The notes: generated by a model from the letters alone, not told the origin. Positions 17,612-27,377 are shown, numbered from the stretch's first letter. The stretch is DNA of 64,000 nucleotides from an uncultured Planctomycetia bacterium (GCA_937871505.1 CALMPF010000028.1:31521-95520); one strand, 5' to 3'. Translations and numbers: made by a program.

Positions 17612-19294
17612 TCATCGGACGATCAGCGACCGTCCGGTCATCTCCGCAGGCTTCGGCACGCCGAGCAGGTCGAGCATCGTGGGGGCGAGGTCGGCGAGAC
17701 GGCCATCGGCGCGGAGCGCCCCGCCGCGCAGGTCTTCGGCGACGACGATGACCGGGACGTCGTAGTTGGTGTGCGCCGTGTGCGGACAGTCATGGATCGG
17801 GTCCCACATCTGCTCGGCATTGCCGTGGTCGGCGGCGACGATCGCGGCCCCGCCTCGGGCGAGCGCAGCGTCGACGATGAGCCCTGTGCAGCGATCGACG
17901 GTCTCGCACGCGACGACGACCGCCTCGAGCTTCCCGGTGTGCCCCACCATGTCCGGGTTGGCGAAGTTCGCGATGATCGCGGGCTCGCCATCCGGCGCGG
18001 CGATGCGGTCGAGGACCGCCTGACAGACCGCGTCCGCGGACATCTCCGGCTTCTGGTCGTAGGTGGTCACGTCGCGCGGGCTGGGAATCAGGATGCGCCG
18101 CTCTCCCGGAAACGGCTCCTCGCGGTAATCGTTGAAGAAGAAGGTCACGTGCGGGTACTTCTCCGTCTCCGCGCAGCGAAGCTGCGCGAGCCCGGCCTTC
18201 GAGAGCGTTTCGCCGAGCGTCCCCGACATCCGCGGCGGCTTCTGGAACGCGACCTGCGTCGGCAGCCCCTCCTCGTACGCGGTCATCGTCACGAAGCTGA
18301 GCCGCTCGGGCCGCCGCCCGCGCTCGAAGCCGCCGCCCTTGACCCCCCGCCACGCCTCGTCGCCGAGCACGAAGGCCATGCTCAGTTCGCGCGGGCGATC
18401 GCCGCGAAAGTTGAAGAAGATCACGGCGTCACCATCGCCGATGACGACCGGCTTCCCGCGGTCGGGAACGACCTGGGTCGGCAGGATGAACTCGTCGCCG
18501 CGCCGACTCTCGTCGCTCGGGGCGTCGTAGTAGCGCTGCACGGCCTCCCGCCATGTCGCGGCGCGCCTCGCAGTCGGAGTCGTCAGGCAGCGCCACGCCT
18601 CCTCGATGCGCTCCCAGCGGAAGTCGCGGTCCATCGCGTAGAAGCGGCCGATGACCGAGGCGATCCGGCCACACCCGGTCCGGCCGATCGCCCGCTCGAT
18701 GCGCTCGAGGTAGCCCGCCGCGCTCGTCGGCGGCGTGTCCCTGCCGTCGGTGATCGCATGGATGGCGACGCGCTCGCCCCGGAACTCCTCGAGCCTCGCG
18801 AGTTCAAGGAGCGCTTCGAGGTGCGCGAGATCGCTGTGGACGAGGCCGTCGCTCGCGAGGCCGAGCAGGTGGACGCGCCCCCCGCCGCGGCGCGCATGCC
18901 CGAAGGCGCCGCGGAGGGCGGCGTTCCCGAAGAAGGAACCGTCCCGAACGGTCCGCGTGATCCGCATCAGCTCCTGGTCGACGATCCGCCCGGCGCCGAT
19001 GTTCTGATGCCCGACCTCGGAGTTGCCCATCACCGGTCCCGCGTCGGTGATCGGCAGGCCGACATCCTCGCCGCTGGTCCGAATCAGGGTGTTCGGGTAC
19101 TCGCGAAGGAGCCGGGCGGCGACCGGGGTCGACGCCAGCGCGGTCGCGTCTGATGACGCCTGCGCCGCATGCGGGTTGCGCCCCCAGCCGTCCCGGATGA
19201 CGAGCACGACCGGCCGGTGCGCCCTCGGCGGCGACGGGCGGACTTCCGCGAAGGGCGCGGTCGCGGTGCCGGACGAGCGAGGGTCTGCTGACAT
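17612..19294 (-). CDS. gpmI: 2,3-bisphosphoglycerate-independent phosphoglycerate mutase
   Basis: GpmI interconverts 3- and 2-phosphoglycerate in glycolysis with two manganese ions. The 560-residue protein has the family's metal and catalytic motifs: VLVIRDGWG near residue 30, VMGNSEVGHQNIGAGR near 90 with the catalytic Ser, HAITDGRDTPP, IGRFYAMDRDFRWER, FFNFRGDRPRELS, and near the C-terminus NFANPDMVGHTG and ADHGNAEQM. The start at 19294 gives a 25-residue lead before the first motif. A TACGCT box lies 11 bases upstream. The gene appears to be monocistronic. Confidence 0.95.
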   Translation of the reverse strand: MSADPRSSGTATAPFAEVRPSPPRAHRPVVLVIRDGWGRNPHAAQASSDATALASTPVAARLLREYPNTLIRTSGEDVGLPITDAGPVMGNSEVGHQNIGAGRIVDQELMRITRTVRDGSFFGNAALRGAFGHARRGGGRVHLLGLASDGLVHSDLAHLEALLELARLEEFRGERVAIHAITDGRDTPPTSAAGYLERIERAIGRTGCGRIASVIGRFYAMDRDFRWERIEEAWRCLTTPTARRAATWREAVQRYYDAPSDESRRGDEFILPTQVVPDRGKPVVIGDGDAVIFFNFRGDRPRELSMAFVLGDEAWRGVKGGGFERGRRPERLSFVTMTAYEEGLPTQVAFQKPPRMSGTLGETLSKAGLAQLRCAETEKYPHVTFFFNDYREEPFPGERRILIPSPRDVTTYDQKPEMSADAVCQAVLDRIAAPDGEPAIIANFANPDMVGHTGKLEAVVVACETVDRCTGLIVDAALARGGAAIVAADHGNAEQMWDPIHDCPHTAHTNYDVPVIVVAEDLRGGALRADGRLADLAPTMLDLLGVPKPAEMTGRSLIVR

Positions 19295-19305
19295 GGGCGG
19301 CAGAG

Positions 19306-19311
19306 AGCGTA
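19306..19311 (-). promoter_or_regulatory. Putative -10 box of gpmI
   Basis: TACGCT on the minus strand lies 11 bases before the ATG at 19294, without a ribosome site between. Confidence 0.4.
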
Positions 19312-19489
19312 GTGGAGAGTCCGAGCCGCGTCCGCGCCGCGGCGCCGATGGCGACGGGTCCGCGCCACCGAGCCGCCCGACGCCAGGTCGGGCGTCCGCC
19401 GGCGCGAAACCTGAATCGTCGATCGCTCCCCGGATCGCCTCGCCCCGCTTGAGGACCCATCCGATCCTCGGGCGCAGTCTTCTCATGCT

Positions 19490-19804
19490 TCAGCCGCGAG
19501 CGACGCCGCACTCGCTTCGACGCCTCCGCCTGCGCGTCCGCAGCGTCCGCGGCGGCCGCGGCGATGGGGCCTCGTCGGCCCCACCTGCTCCGCTTCGGAC
19601 GTCGCCCCCACGAACATCCTCGAACGCCGCGAGACCGAGCGGATCGAGGGTCGCGGCGACGATCCCCGAGATGAACCAGCCCAGATCGTCCGCCGGCAGC
19701 CACTCTCGCAGCGACTGCGGCAGCGGCAGCATTCGATCGGGCTCGGAGGGCTCGGAGCCGCGTCCCATTCCCGGCCATCCGCGCCATACGTCCGATCGGT
19801 CCAT
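19490..19804 (-). pseudogene. Remnant of an IS1182-like transposase N-terminus
   Basis: About 45 residues (coded near 19615-19750) resemble the start of IS1182/DUF772 transposases, which usually read PPSLREWLPEDHLAxFI. Here the text is MLPLPQSLREWLPADDLGWF followed by ISGIVAATLD. After this point the frame drifts into Arg-rich sequence with no transposase similarity, and the DDE catalytic part is absent. It is therefore a degraded fragment. No terminal repeats were seen nearby. A chance match is possible but unlikely given the ordered identity. Confidence 0.55.
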
Positions 19805-19924
19805 CGGAATCCCGTGAGTTCGTGGAGATTCTCGCGGAGGGCGCAGGCCGCACCGGCGCCGAAGCGGCCCAAACTCGGGCCTCGCGCGCTCTCGGAGGCT
19901 GAAGGCGCTCCGTGACGCAGGCTC

Positions 19925-20962
19925 CTACGGCGCTTGCGGCGCCGCCGCGGCGCTGCGGAGCACATCCACGATTCCGAGCCCGCCGATGATGCATGAGATC
20001 ACGCCGTTGAGCGTGAAGAAGGTCAGCGCCATCCGCGACGTCCCCCAGCGGAGCACGGTCGCGTGCTCGATCAGGAGCAGGAGCGACGTGATCGCCGCCG
20101 CGACCGTCATGGCGATGCCGAAGCGGGGATCCCCGAGAGCGACCCTCCAGAGAAGCGCCAGCGCGAGCAGGTGGAGTCCCCGGCTCGCCCAGAGCGCCGC
20201 GCCGACGCCCCAGCGCGAGGGCACGCTGTGAAGCCCCTGGCGCCGGTCGCACTCGACGTCCTGGAGTGCGTAGATCACGTCGAAGCCCGCCACCCAGCAC
20301 AGCACCATCGCGGCGAGGAGCCAGAGCGTCGGCTGAAACGCCTGCGCCGGATCGACCGCGATCGCCGCAGCGATCGGGCTGATCGCCAGCGACGATCCGA
20401 GGTAGAGGTGGCAGAGCGCGGTGAAGCGCTTGAGCCACCCGTAGGCGCAGATCCACGCGAGGACCGGGAGCGCCAGCGCCAGCGGCCACCAGTTCCCGAA
20501 GAGGAACCCGAAAGCCGCCGCGACGACGATGAACGCGGCGCCCGCGACGCCGATCGCGAGCAGCACGCGCCGCGGCGTGAGCCGCCCCGCGGGCAGCGCG
20601 CGCCCGGCGGTGCGCGGGTTCTCGGCATCGATCGCCCGGTCGAGGTAGCGATTCGCGAGCATGGCCGCGCTCCGCGCCGCGACCATCGCAAGGACGACGA
20701 GACCGAGCTGAAGCCCGAAGCGCGGCCAGTCGACCGCGGAGGGGCCGGCGGTCGCGCTCGCCCCGGCCGGTGCCGCCGCGAGGAACGCCGCGAGCAGCGC
20801 GAAGGGGAGCGCGAAGACGCTGTGGGCGAGCTTGATGTCCGCAGCGATCGCCGCCCCGTCGGACGCGAGCGCTGAAACGAGGCCGGTGCGCGGCGCGGGC
20901 GGCCGCCGTGCGACGGCGCCGAGCGCGGGCGCAGCCGCGGACGGACGCGGCTCAGCGCTCAC
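19925..20962 (-). CDS. UbiA-family prenyltransferase (possibly MqnP)
   Basis: UbiA enzymes attach a polyprenyl chain to an aromatic ring. The 345-residue protein has about eight to nine membrane segments. The two Asp-rich motifs that bind prenyl diphosphate through magnesium are present: NRYLDRAIDAENPRTAGRAL near residue 105 and YALQDVECDRRQGLHSVP near 230. The start is a GTG at 20962 with GGAGG six bases before it. Futalosine-pathway organisms use a UbiA homolog (MqnP) for menaquinone. mqnE occurs 13 kb away, so this role is plausible but not shown. The first 35 residues are a Pro/Ala-rich lead. Confidence 0.87.
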   Translation of the reverse strand: MSAEPRPSAAAPALGAVARRPPAPRTGLVSALASDGAAIAADIKLAHSVFALPFALLAAFLAAAPAGASATAGPSAVDWPRFGLQLGLVVLAMVAARSAAMLANRYLDRAIDAENPRTAGRALPAGRLTPRRVLLAIGVAGAAFIVVAAAFGFLFGNWWPLALALPVLAWICAYGWLKRFTALCHLYLGSSLAISPIAAAIAVDPAQAFQPTLWLLAAMVLCWVAGFDVIYALQDVECDRRQGLHSVPSRWGVGAALWASRGLHLLALALLWRVALGDPRFGIAMTVAAAITSLLLLIEHATVLRWGTSRMALTFFTLNGVISCIIGGLGIVDVLRSAAAAPQAP

Positions 20963-20993
20963 GCAGCCTCCGCAGCCTTCGGGCGCTTCGGAC

Positions 20994-21033
20994 GTCCCGC
21001 GCGGCCATGCAGCACCGCGCCGGCGCGCGGGAC
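20994..21033 (-). terminator. Hairpin downstream of leucine dehydrogenase
   Basis: GTCCCGCGCG and its exact complement form a 10-bp stem with a 20-nt loop, 35 bases past the stop codon at 21068. No T-run is present, so the function is tentative. Confidence 0.4.
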
Positions 21034-21067
21034 GGAGGGGTGCATCGGGGGAACGCCCGCGCGACGC

Positions 21068-22144
21068 TCACGTGCTCGAGGCCATCTCCCGCTTCGCCTT
21101 CCGCCCGGCGTCGATGCGCCGCTTGGCGAGCGCCACGGCGGCCGCGTGCATCGAGGGCATCGCCTCGCCCTCGCGGAAGACGCTCGCGGTGGTCTCCTCG
21201 ATGTCGGCGACCTTGCGGTCGATCTGCGGCTCGGTGAGCCCGAGGTAGAGTCCCGCGAGCCGAATCAGCCCGCCCGCGTTCACCACGAAGTCGGGAGCGT
21301 AGAGAATGCCGCGCGACTTGATGAGGGTGCCGTCGGAATCGGGATCGACGAGGACGTTGTTCGACGTTCCGCAGATGATCGCGCAGTTGAGCGTGCCGAT
21401 CACCGGCGGGCTGAAGACGCCGCCGAGGGCGCAGGGGGCGAGGATGTCGCACTTCATTCCGAGGATGTCCCTGTCCTTCTCGACGGGAATGACCCCGAGC
21501 TCGTCGACGGCGCGCTTGACCGATGCGTCGTTGACGTCGGAGCCGTAGACCGTCGCGCCCTCGGCCCGAAGCAGCCGCGCGAGCTTGAAGCCGGTGGCGC
21601 CGAGCCCCTGAATCGCGACCGAGAGACCGGAGAAGGACGCCGGCTTGCCGAGGTGCCCGAGACACGCCTTCATTCCGTTGAAGCACCCGAGCGACGTGTA
21701 CGGAGAGGGGTCGCCGCCGACCGAGACGGTCTCGCCGCCCATGACGTGCTGCGTCTCCCGCGCCATCCAGTCGACGAACTGAGTGTTCACCCCGACGTCC
21801 TCGGCGGCGATGTACTGCCCGCCGAAGGTGTCGACGAAGCGCCCCATCGCGCGGCCTTCGGCCTCGGTGCCGGGCTGGTTGGGCTTCGCAAGGAGGATCA
21901 CCGACTTGGCGCCGCCCATCGGGAGGTCGGCGGCGGCGGCCTTGTACGTCATCCCCTCCGAGAGGCGAAGCACGTCGCGCAGCGCCGACTCCTCGGAGGC
22001 GTAGCACCAGCGGCGCGTCCCGCCGAGGGCGTTGCCGAGCACGGTCGAGTGGATCGCCACGATCGCCCGGAGATCGGTCTCGGGATCCCAGTGAAAGCAG
22101 ACGCGCTCGTGACCGTGCCGGGAGATGGATTCGAAGAGGTTCAT
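21068..22144 (-). CDS. Leucine/branched-chain amino acid dehydrogenase
   Basis: This NAD-dependent enzyme deaminates leucine, valine or isoleucine to 2-oxo acids. The 358-residue protein fits the Glu/Leu/Phe/Val dehydrogenase family: an N-terminal domain with NALGGTRRW and EGMTYKAAAADLPMGGAKSV (catalytic Lys), then YIAAEDVGVNT, and a Rossmann domain with VAIQGLGATGFKLARLL and CDILAPCALGG. The Gly-rich loop and the Lys are intact. It lies downstream of the acyl-CoA dehydrogenase and enoyl-CoA hydratase genes on the same strand, which suggests a branched-chain or fatty acid oxidation unit, although gaps of 150-220 bp separate the genes. No -10 box was seen just before the start. Confidence 0.9.
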   Translation of the reverse strand: MNLFESISRHGHERVCFHWDPETDLRAIVAIHSTVLGNALGGTRRWCYASEESALRDVLRLSEGMTYKAAAADLPMGGAKSVILLAKPNQPGTEAEGRAMGRFVDTFGGQYIAAEDVGVNTQFVDWMARETQHVMGGETVSVGGDPSPYTSLGCFNGMKACLGHLGKPASFSGLSVAIQGLGATGFKLARLLRAEGATVYGSDVNDASVKRAVDELGVIPVEKDRDILGMKCDILAPCALGGVFSPPVIGTLNCAIICGTSNNVLVDPDSDGTLIKSRGILYAPDFVVNAGGLIRLAGLYLGLTEPQIDRKVADIEETTASVFREGEAMPSMHAAAVALAKRRIDAGRKAKREMASST

Positions 22145-22363
22145 GGGCTGGCGTGCTGAGTCGGAGAGTGCGGAGAGAGGTCTGGCCTCATCGACCTTCG
22201 GCGCCCGGACGGGCGGCCGCGGGGCATCGATGGACCGGGCGTGGCGACGATCTGCGATGCCGGCGGAGGACTGGTCGGGGACGGCGGGCGTGACGGGACC
22301 GGGAGGAGCCGGGGGCGTGCGAAGGCCGGGCCGGCGCGGCGGCCTCGCGGCAGGGCGGGCGCC

Positions 22364-24295
22364 TCAGGTGCCCACCTTGACGCCCGCGAAGATCGATCCG
22401 GACCCGAACTGGCGGATCGCGGACTGGTCCGGCTTCCTGCCGGTGCCGAAGGCGCTGCGGTCCGGCGTCCGCTCGGGGATCACGTAGTCGGCATTGGGCA
22501 GCGTGTCGCTCCGTCGCAGCGCAGCGGCCGCAGCGGCGCGCATCGATGGGTCGACGTTGGTGCGCAGCTCGGCGATCGAGCGCTCGTTCTCCTCGACGGC
22601 GATCGCCGCGACGTGGTCGACGATGGCGCTCTCATACTCGAGCGCTTCTCCGTCGAGGCCGTTGCGCATCCCGCGGTCGAGCTTGCTGAGCGAACACGCG
22701 AGCGCGTGGATCCAGAGGACGCAGTTGGAGAGGCGCGCCTGGATCGTCTGGGCGGTGACGAGCCGCTCCTCGTGCTCCTTGAACATCATCTTCACCTGGT
22801 GGCTGAACTCGCGCACCAGCTCCTGGAGCGTCCGGGCGTGGCCCGCGAGCCGGGGGTCGAGCCGGCCGATGGAGGGCGCTGCGCGGCGCACCCCGAGGAA
22901 GAGCTCCGCGGCGATCCCCACGGCCTTCCCGAACTGCTTCATCGGCGCCTTGCGCAGTCCGAGCATCCACTCGCCGAGCTGCTTCGAGCCGTAGGCGAAG
23001 ATGAAGGCGTGCATCACCTCGTTGGCGCCCTCGACGATCGTGTTGATGCGGCTGTCGCGCCAGATCCGCTCCAGGCCGTTTTCGGTCATGTAGCTCTCGC
23101 CGCCGAGAATCTGGATGGCGTGATCGACCGTCCTCCAGCCCATCTCCGAGCAGAAGACCTTGCAGAGCGCGGTCTCCAGCATGATGTCCTCGTCGTGGCG
23201 GTCGAGGAAGCCGGTCGTCATGTAGAGCATCGCGTCCATCGCATAGGCGTACGCGGACATCGCGGCGATGCGCTCCTGGACAAGCTCGAACTCCGCCAGC
23301 GGCCGATCGAACTGGTGGCGCGTCTTCGCCCACTTGATCGCCTGCTCCATCGCCTGCGTGGCGCCCCCGAGCATTCCGGCGCTGAGGGTGCAGCGGCCGT
23401 AGTTGAGGCACGTCAGGGCGACGTTGAGGCCCTTGCCCTCCTTGTGGAGCAGGTTCTCGCGCGGGACCTTCACATTCCGCAGCCGGATGCGCGCCTGCCA
23501 GGTGCCGCGGATGCCGCACTTGCTGCGGTTGCGGCTGAAGATGTCCACGCCCTCCATGTCCGGCGTGCAGACCAGCGCGGTCACGCGGTCCTTGCCGTCG
23601 GACATCTTCTGCTTGGCCATGACCGTGAAGAGGCCCGCAAGCGCGCCGGAGGTGGCCCACTTCTTCTCGCCGTTGAGGATGTAGTGGGTGCCGTCGGCGG
23701 AGAGTTCGCAGCGCGTCTCCTGCCCGCCCGCGTCGCATCCGACGTTCGGCTCGCTCAGGCAGAAGGCGCTGAGCGTGTCGGTGGCCATGCGCGGAAGGAA
23801 GCGGCGCTTCTGCTCCTCCGATCCGAAGAGCATGACGGCCTTGCATCCGATCGACTGGTGCGCCGAGACGAGGACGGCCGTCGAGCCGCAGCTTCGGCCG
23901 ATGCGCTCGAGGGCGCGGTTGTAGCTGGTGATTCCGAACCCGCCGCCGCCGTGCTCGCGCGGAATCGTCATCCCGAGCACGCCCATGTCGAAGAGCCGCT
24001 TGATCACCCAGTCGGGGATCTCCTGCTCCTGGTCGATCTGGGCCGCCGGATGGTCGGTGCGGAGGTACTCGTCAAGCTCCGCGATGAGCTGGTCGCAGCG
24101 GGCCGACTCGTCGGCGGACTGCTGCGGAAAGGGAAAGACGAGCTCCTCGCGGAAGTTGCCCCAGAAGATGTTCTTGACGAAGCCCATCGTCCTCGGGTCC
24201 GGCCCGAGCATCTCCTGGGCATCCTCGATCTGCTTGCGATCCTTCGCGGAGATGTTCTTCAGTTCGGACGCAAGGTTGGGCTGGGTCGTGGTCAT
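22364..24295 (-). CDS. Acyl-CoA dehydrogenase, VLCAD/ACAD9-like
   Basis: This FAD enzyme performs the first step of beta-oxidation. The 643-residue length matches the very-long-chain type, with the core of about 400 residues followed by a C-terminal helical extension. Visible signatures are GMTIPREHGGGGFGI, AFCLSEPNVGCDAG, YILNGEKKWATSGALA, RHQFDRPLAEFELVQE, and IQILGGESYMTENGLERIWRD. The catalytic base is expected to be the Glu in NTIVEGANEVM. The start at 24295 precedes a lead of 60 residues like that of the family. It is followed by leucine dehydrogenase and preceded by enoyl-CoA hydratase. Confidence 0.93.
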   Translation of the reverse strand: MTTTQPNLASELKNISAKDRKQIEDAQEMLGPDPRTMGFVKNIFWGNFREELVFPFPQQSADESARCDQLIAELDEYLRTDHPAAQIDQEQEIPDWVIKRLFDMGVLGMTIPREHGGGGFGITSYNRALERIGRSCGSTAVLVSAHQSIGCKAVMLFGSEEQKRRFLPRMATDTLSAFCLSEPNVGCDAGGQETRCELSADGTHYILNGEKKWATSGALAGLFTVMAKQKMSDGKDRVTALVCTPDMEGVDIFSRNRSKCGIRGTWQARIRLRNVKVPRENLLHKEGKGLNVALTCLNYGRCTLSAGMLGGATQAMEQAIKWAKTRHQFDRPLAEFELVQERIAAMSAYAYAMDAMLYMTTGFLDRHDEDIMLETALCKVFCSEMGWRTVDHAIQILGGESYMTENGLERIWRDSRINTIVEGANEVMHAFIFAYGSKQLGEWMLGLRKAPMKQFGKAVGIAAELFLGVRRAAPSIGRLDPRLAGHARTLQELVREFSHQVKMMFKEHEERLVTAQTIQARLSNCVLWIHALACSLSKLDRGMRNGLDGEALEYESAIVDHVAAIAVEENERSIAELRTNVDPSMRAAAAAALRRSDTLPNADYVIPERTPDRSAFGTGRKPDQSAIRQFGSGSIFAGVKVGT

Positions 24296-24448
24296 GGGTC
24301 TCGACGGGCGAATGTGGGGGGAACGTTCCGGATCGAGGAGTCGCGGCGGCGGCCGGTCGGGCAGGTGAGGGACGGGAATCGTGGCCACCTCGGCGATGGA
24401 AGGCAAATCGCTGGGGGCGACTCGGCCGCCAGCAGCCTCCGGCGGCGG

Positions 24449-25375
24449 TCATTCGGCCCGAGGCCGAGTCCCGGCGTCGCCACGGCCGGCGCCCGAGCCT
24501 CCGCTTCGGGCGAGGAAGGCCTGGATCCGCTCCTGCGCCTCGGGGGTGTGACGGAGGGCGACGAGCAGCCGACGCTCGGCCCCGATCGCCGCGGACCACT
24601 CCTCGGCGAGGCCGACCTCGACGGCCTCGACGACGGCGTGGGCTGCCGGCGTCGAGGGAAGAGTCGAACGGACGGCGGAGAGCGCCACCGCGATCGCGTC
24701 CCGATTGCCGGGGTCGATCGATCGCGGAATCGTCGGCGCCCCGACCCGCGGATTCGCGCGGATGTACCTGATTGCAGCGGCGTGGGGATCGGCGCCGTGG
24801 GGGATGACCTCGTCGAAGAGACCGGCCGGGGGCGCATCGATGCCCCACGTGGTCCCCCCTGCCGCCGCCCGAATTGCCTCTGCGGGGTCGATTCGCGCCG
24901 GGAGCATCTGGGTTCCGCCCCAGCCGGGGCAGAGGCCGAGGCCCGCCTCCGGGAGGCCGACGCGCCACGGCTTCTGGCCGGGTGGCGGCGACTGGGCGAT
25001 CAGCCCGTCGCAGTGCATCGCCAGCTCGAGGCCGCCCCCGAGCGCCGTCTGGTGCACGACCGCGACCGAGGGGCAGGCGAGCCGCGAGACGCGCGCGAAC
25101 GCATGCGCGCCCAAGGTGAGGTACGCATGGAGCCCCGAGTCGTCCAGCCGCGCGATCTCGGCGATGTCCGCCCCCGCGACGAACGAGCGCTCGCTCGCGC
25201 TGCGGAGGATGAAGCCCGTCGCCGGCGGCTGGGCCGCCAGCCACTCGAAGAAGAGGTGAAGCTGGTCGAGCAGCCACTGATCGAGCACGATCACGCTCCG
25301 CTCCGGCTGCGCGAGCCAGAGGGTCACGATCCCGTCGGGAGTGCGTTCACTGCGAAGCTGGAGCGTTGCGGGCAT
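24449..25375 (-). CDS. Enoyl-CoA hydratase/isomerase family protein
   Basis: This crotonase-fold protein likely hydrates enoyl-CoA in beta-oxidation. The 308-residue product has the oxyanion-hole segment RSFVAGADIAEIA, and HQTALGGGLELAMHCD with the first catalytic Glu. GLPEAGLGLCPGWGGTQMLP carries the second. Both Glu being present favours a hydratase over an isomerase. The C-terminal part carries a helical tail and a Gly/Ala/Arg-rich end. It is the promoter-proximal gene of the leftward set with the acyl-CoA dehydrogenase, so the two could act in sequence on the same acyl chain. Confidence 0.88.
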   Translation of the reverse strand: MPATLQLRSERTPDGIVTLWLAQPERSVIVLDQWLLDQLHLFFEWLAAQPPATGFILRSASERSFVAGADIAEIARLDDSGLHAYLTLGAHAFARVSRLACPSVAVVHQTALGGGLELAMHCDGLIAQSPPPGQKPWRVGLPEAGLGLCPGWGGTQMLPARIDPAEAIRAAAGGTTWGIDAPPAGLFDEVIPHGADPHAAAIRYIRANPRVGAPTIPRSIDPGNRDAIAVALSAVRSTLPSTPAAHAVVEAVEVGLAEEWSAAIGAERRLLVALRHTPEAQERIQAFLARSGGSGAGRGDAGTRPRAE

Positions 25376-25931
25376 GGGACGTTGGATTCGGCCGGAGGTC
25401 TGGGGGGATCGAACAGGGATGGGACGGGCCAGGCTCCGACAGGACGATTCGAAGGGCATCGCCACGCGCGGGGGAGCGGACTGCGCGGGCGACCGAGGGT
25501 CGAGGGCCGCATCGCCCCCGGTCGGGCCCGCCGTCCGACATCCGCCCGAGCGCCGGCTCGTCAGGAACCGCGCTCCAGCGGCGCTCGCCTCTCACCGCCC
25601 CGATCCTGATCGCCGGAGCGACGCTGGGGGCGGCCCGAAGAAGTCGTCCGAGCGGGCCGCCGGCCGCGGGCCTCTCCCTCTCGAGCCCCGCGCGGACCGA
25701 TCGAAACGCCGATGAGCGGCCCCTCGCGACGCGCGGCCCGCCTTTCGACCGGTCCGAGCTTCTGGAGCCGCGGGGATCGTAAAGGATCGCCGCGAGCGCC
25801 GCCAACGCGAACGACCGAGGCGCGACGCGGGCCGCGTCACACTCCGGCACCCCCGCGCTCCGACGCCGCGGAACGCGGCGCTCCCCCGCCGCAGGCGCGA
25901 TCGAACTCGCAGCGCGCCGGCGGCGTTCCCG
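25376..25931. other. Divergent intergenic region, no gene recognised
   Basis: About 555 bp lie between the divergent hydratase and nucleotide-sugar dehydrogenase genes. The frames that cross it are Arg/Pro/Ala-rich extensions of the neighbours. No RNA or repeat was recognised. Confidence 0.5.
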
Positions 25932-25937
25932 TACACT
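25932..25937 (+). promoter_or_regulatory. Putative -10 box of the nucleotide-sugar dehydrogenase
   Basis: TACACT lies 11 bases before the ATG at 25949 with only C-rich sequence between. Confidence 0.4.
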
Positions 25938-25948
25938 CCGCCCCTCCG

Positions 25949-27352
25949 ATGACCGGCCACGCACCGAACCAGCCCGCTTCCGCCGAACACCGCGGCGCCC
26001 TGGGCGACGCCAGATCCCCCGCAGCGGAGGAGCTCCGCGCCCGGCTCGAGAGCGGCCAGGCCTGCGTGGCGGTGGTCGGGCTCGGCTACGTCGGCCTGCC
26101 GCTGGTCCGCGCTCTGCACGACGCCGGGTACCGCGTCGTCGGCTACGACATCGACGAGACGAAGATCGAGAAGCTCCGGCGCGGCGAGTGCTACATCGAG
26201 CATCTCGGCCCCGGGTTCTTCGGCGAACTCGCCCGATCGCAGCGCTTCGTGCCGACGGCCGATCCCTCGCGGCTCGGCGAGGCGGACGCGATCCTGCTCT
26301 GCGTGCCGACGCCGCTGGGACGCCACCGCGAGCCGGATCTCTCCTACGTCCTCGACAGCGCCCGGCTCTGCGCCGCGACGCTGCGGCGAGGTCAGCTCAT
26401 CGTGCTCGAGTCCACGACCTACCCCGGCACGACGCGGGAGGAGATGCTGCCGATCCTCGAGCGGTCCGGGGCGGACAGGGGCCTGCGCTGCGGCGCGGAG
26501 TACTTCGTCGCCTACAGCCCCGAGCGCGAGGACCCCGGCTCGCCCGGTCGGACCGCGCGGGAACTGCCGAAGGTCGTCGGCGGCGTGGACGCGATCAGCG
26601 GCGACCTCGCGGCGGCCCTCTACGGGCGGTTCGTGCGCTCGGTCATCCGCGTCTCCAGCGCCGAGGTGGCGGAGTCTTCGAAGCTCCTCGAGAACATCTA
26701 CCGCGCCGTCAACATCGCGCTGGTCAACGAACTGAAGGTGGTCCTCGGCGCGATGGGGATCGACGTCTGGGAGGTGATCGAGGCGGCGGCGACGAAGCCC
26801 TTCGGCTTTCAGGCGTTCTATCCCGGCCCCGGCCTCGGCGGTCACTGCATCCCGATCGATCCCTTCTACCTCACGTGGAAGGCCAAGGCGGCGGGACACT
26901 CCACCCGGTTCATCGAGCTCGCGGGCGAGATCAACAGCGCCATGCCGCACCATGTCGTCGATCGCCTCGCGGCGGCGCTCAACGACGACGGACGCGCCGT
27001 GCGCGGCGCGCGGATCCTCGTCCTCGGGATCGCGTACAAGAAGAACGTCGACGACATCCGCGAAAGCCCGGCCGCGGAGATCGTCGAGATGCTGCGCGAC
27101 CGCGGAGCCGACGTCGCCTATCACGACCCCCACCTGCCGCACTTTCCCTCGATGCGCCGCCATCGGATCGACCTTCGCTCCCAGCCGCTCTCTCCGGAAC
27201 TGCTCGGAGACTGCGACGCGGTGTTCATCGTGACGGATCACGACGCCGTCGACTACGACCTCGTGGGCGCGCACGCCCGGCTCGTGGTCGACACCCGCAA
27301 CGCGATGGCGCGCGTCGCCGGTCCGGTCAAGGCGCGGCTCGTGAAGGCGTGA
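25949..27352 (+). CDS. UDP-GlcNAc/UDP-sugar 6-dehydrogenase (WbpA-like)
   Basis: This NAD enzyme oxidises the C6 of a UDP-sugar to a uronic acid for surface polysaccharide. The 467-residue protein has the NAD motif VAVVGLGYVGLPLVRAL near residue 45, CVPTPLG, ESTTYPGTTREE, and AYSPEREDPGS. Then come AESSKLLENIYRAVNIALVNEL and the catalytic Cys in PGPGLGGHCIPIDPFYLTWK near residue 299. The C-terminal domain begins at ILVLGIAYKKNVDDIRESP. The PGLGGHCIPIDP form is closer to the UDP-N-acetylglucosamine or -mannosamine dehydrogenases (WbpA/WecC) than to Ugd. No glycan gene cluster surrounds it. The ATG at 25949 gives a 30-residue lead of no known role. Confidence 0.9.
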   Translation: MTGHAPNQPASAEHRGALGDARSPAAEELRARLESGQACVAVVGLGYVGLPLVRALHDAGYRVVGYDIDETKIEKLRRGECYIEHLGPGFFGELARSQRFVPTADPSRLGEADAILLCVPTPLGRHREPDLSYVLDSARLCAATLRRGQLIVLESTTYPGTTREEMLPILERSGADRGLRCGAEYFVAYSPEREDPGSPGRTARELPKVVGGVDAISGDLAAALYGRFVRSVIRVSSAEVAESSKLLENIYRAVNIALVNELKVVLGAMGIDVWEVIEAAATKPFGFQAFYPGPGLGGHCIPIDPFYLTWKAKAAGHSTRFIELAGEINSAMPHHVVDRLAAALNDDGRAVRGARILVLGIAYKKNVDDIRESPAAEIVEMLRDRGADVAYHDPHLPHFPSMRRHRIDLRSQPLSPELLGDCDAVFIVTDHDAVDYDLVGAHARLVVDTRNAMARVAGPVKARLVKA

Positions 27353-27377
27353 GCGGCGGCGCTTCGCAGAGGAACTT

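Noticed and set aside
22241..25609. Rightward open frame of 1,122 codons
   Set aside because: It is the antisense shadow of the acyl-CoA dehydrogenase and enoyl-CoA hydratase genes, with no recognisable protein features.
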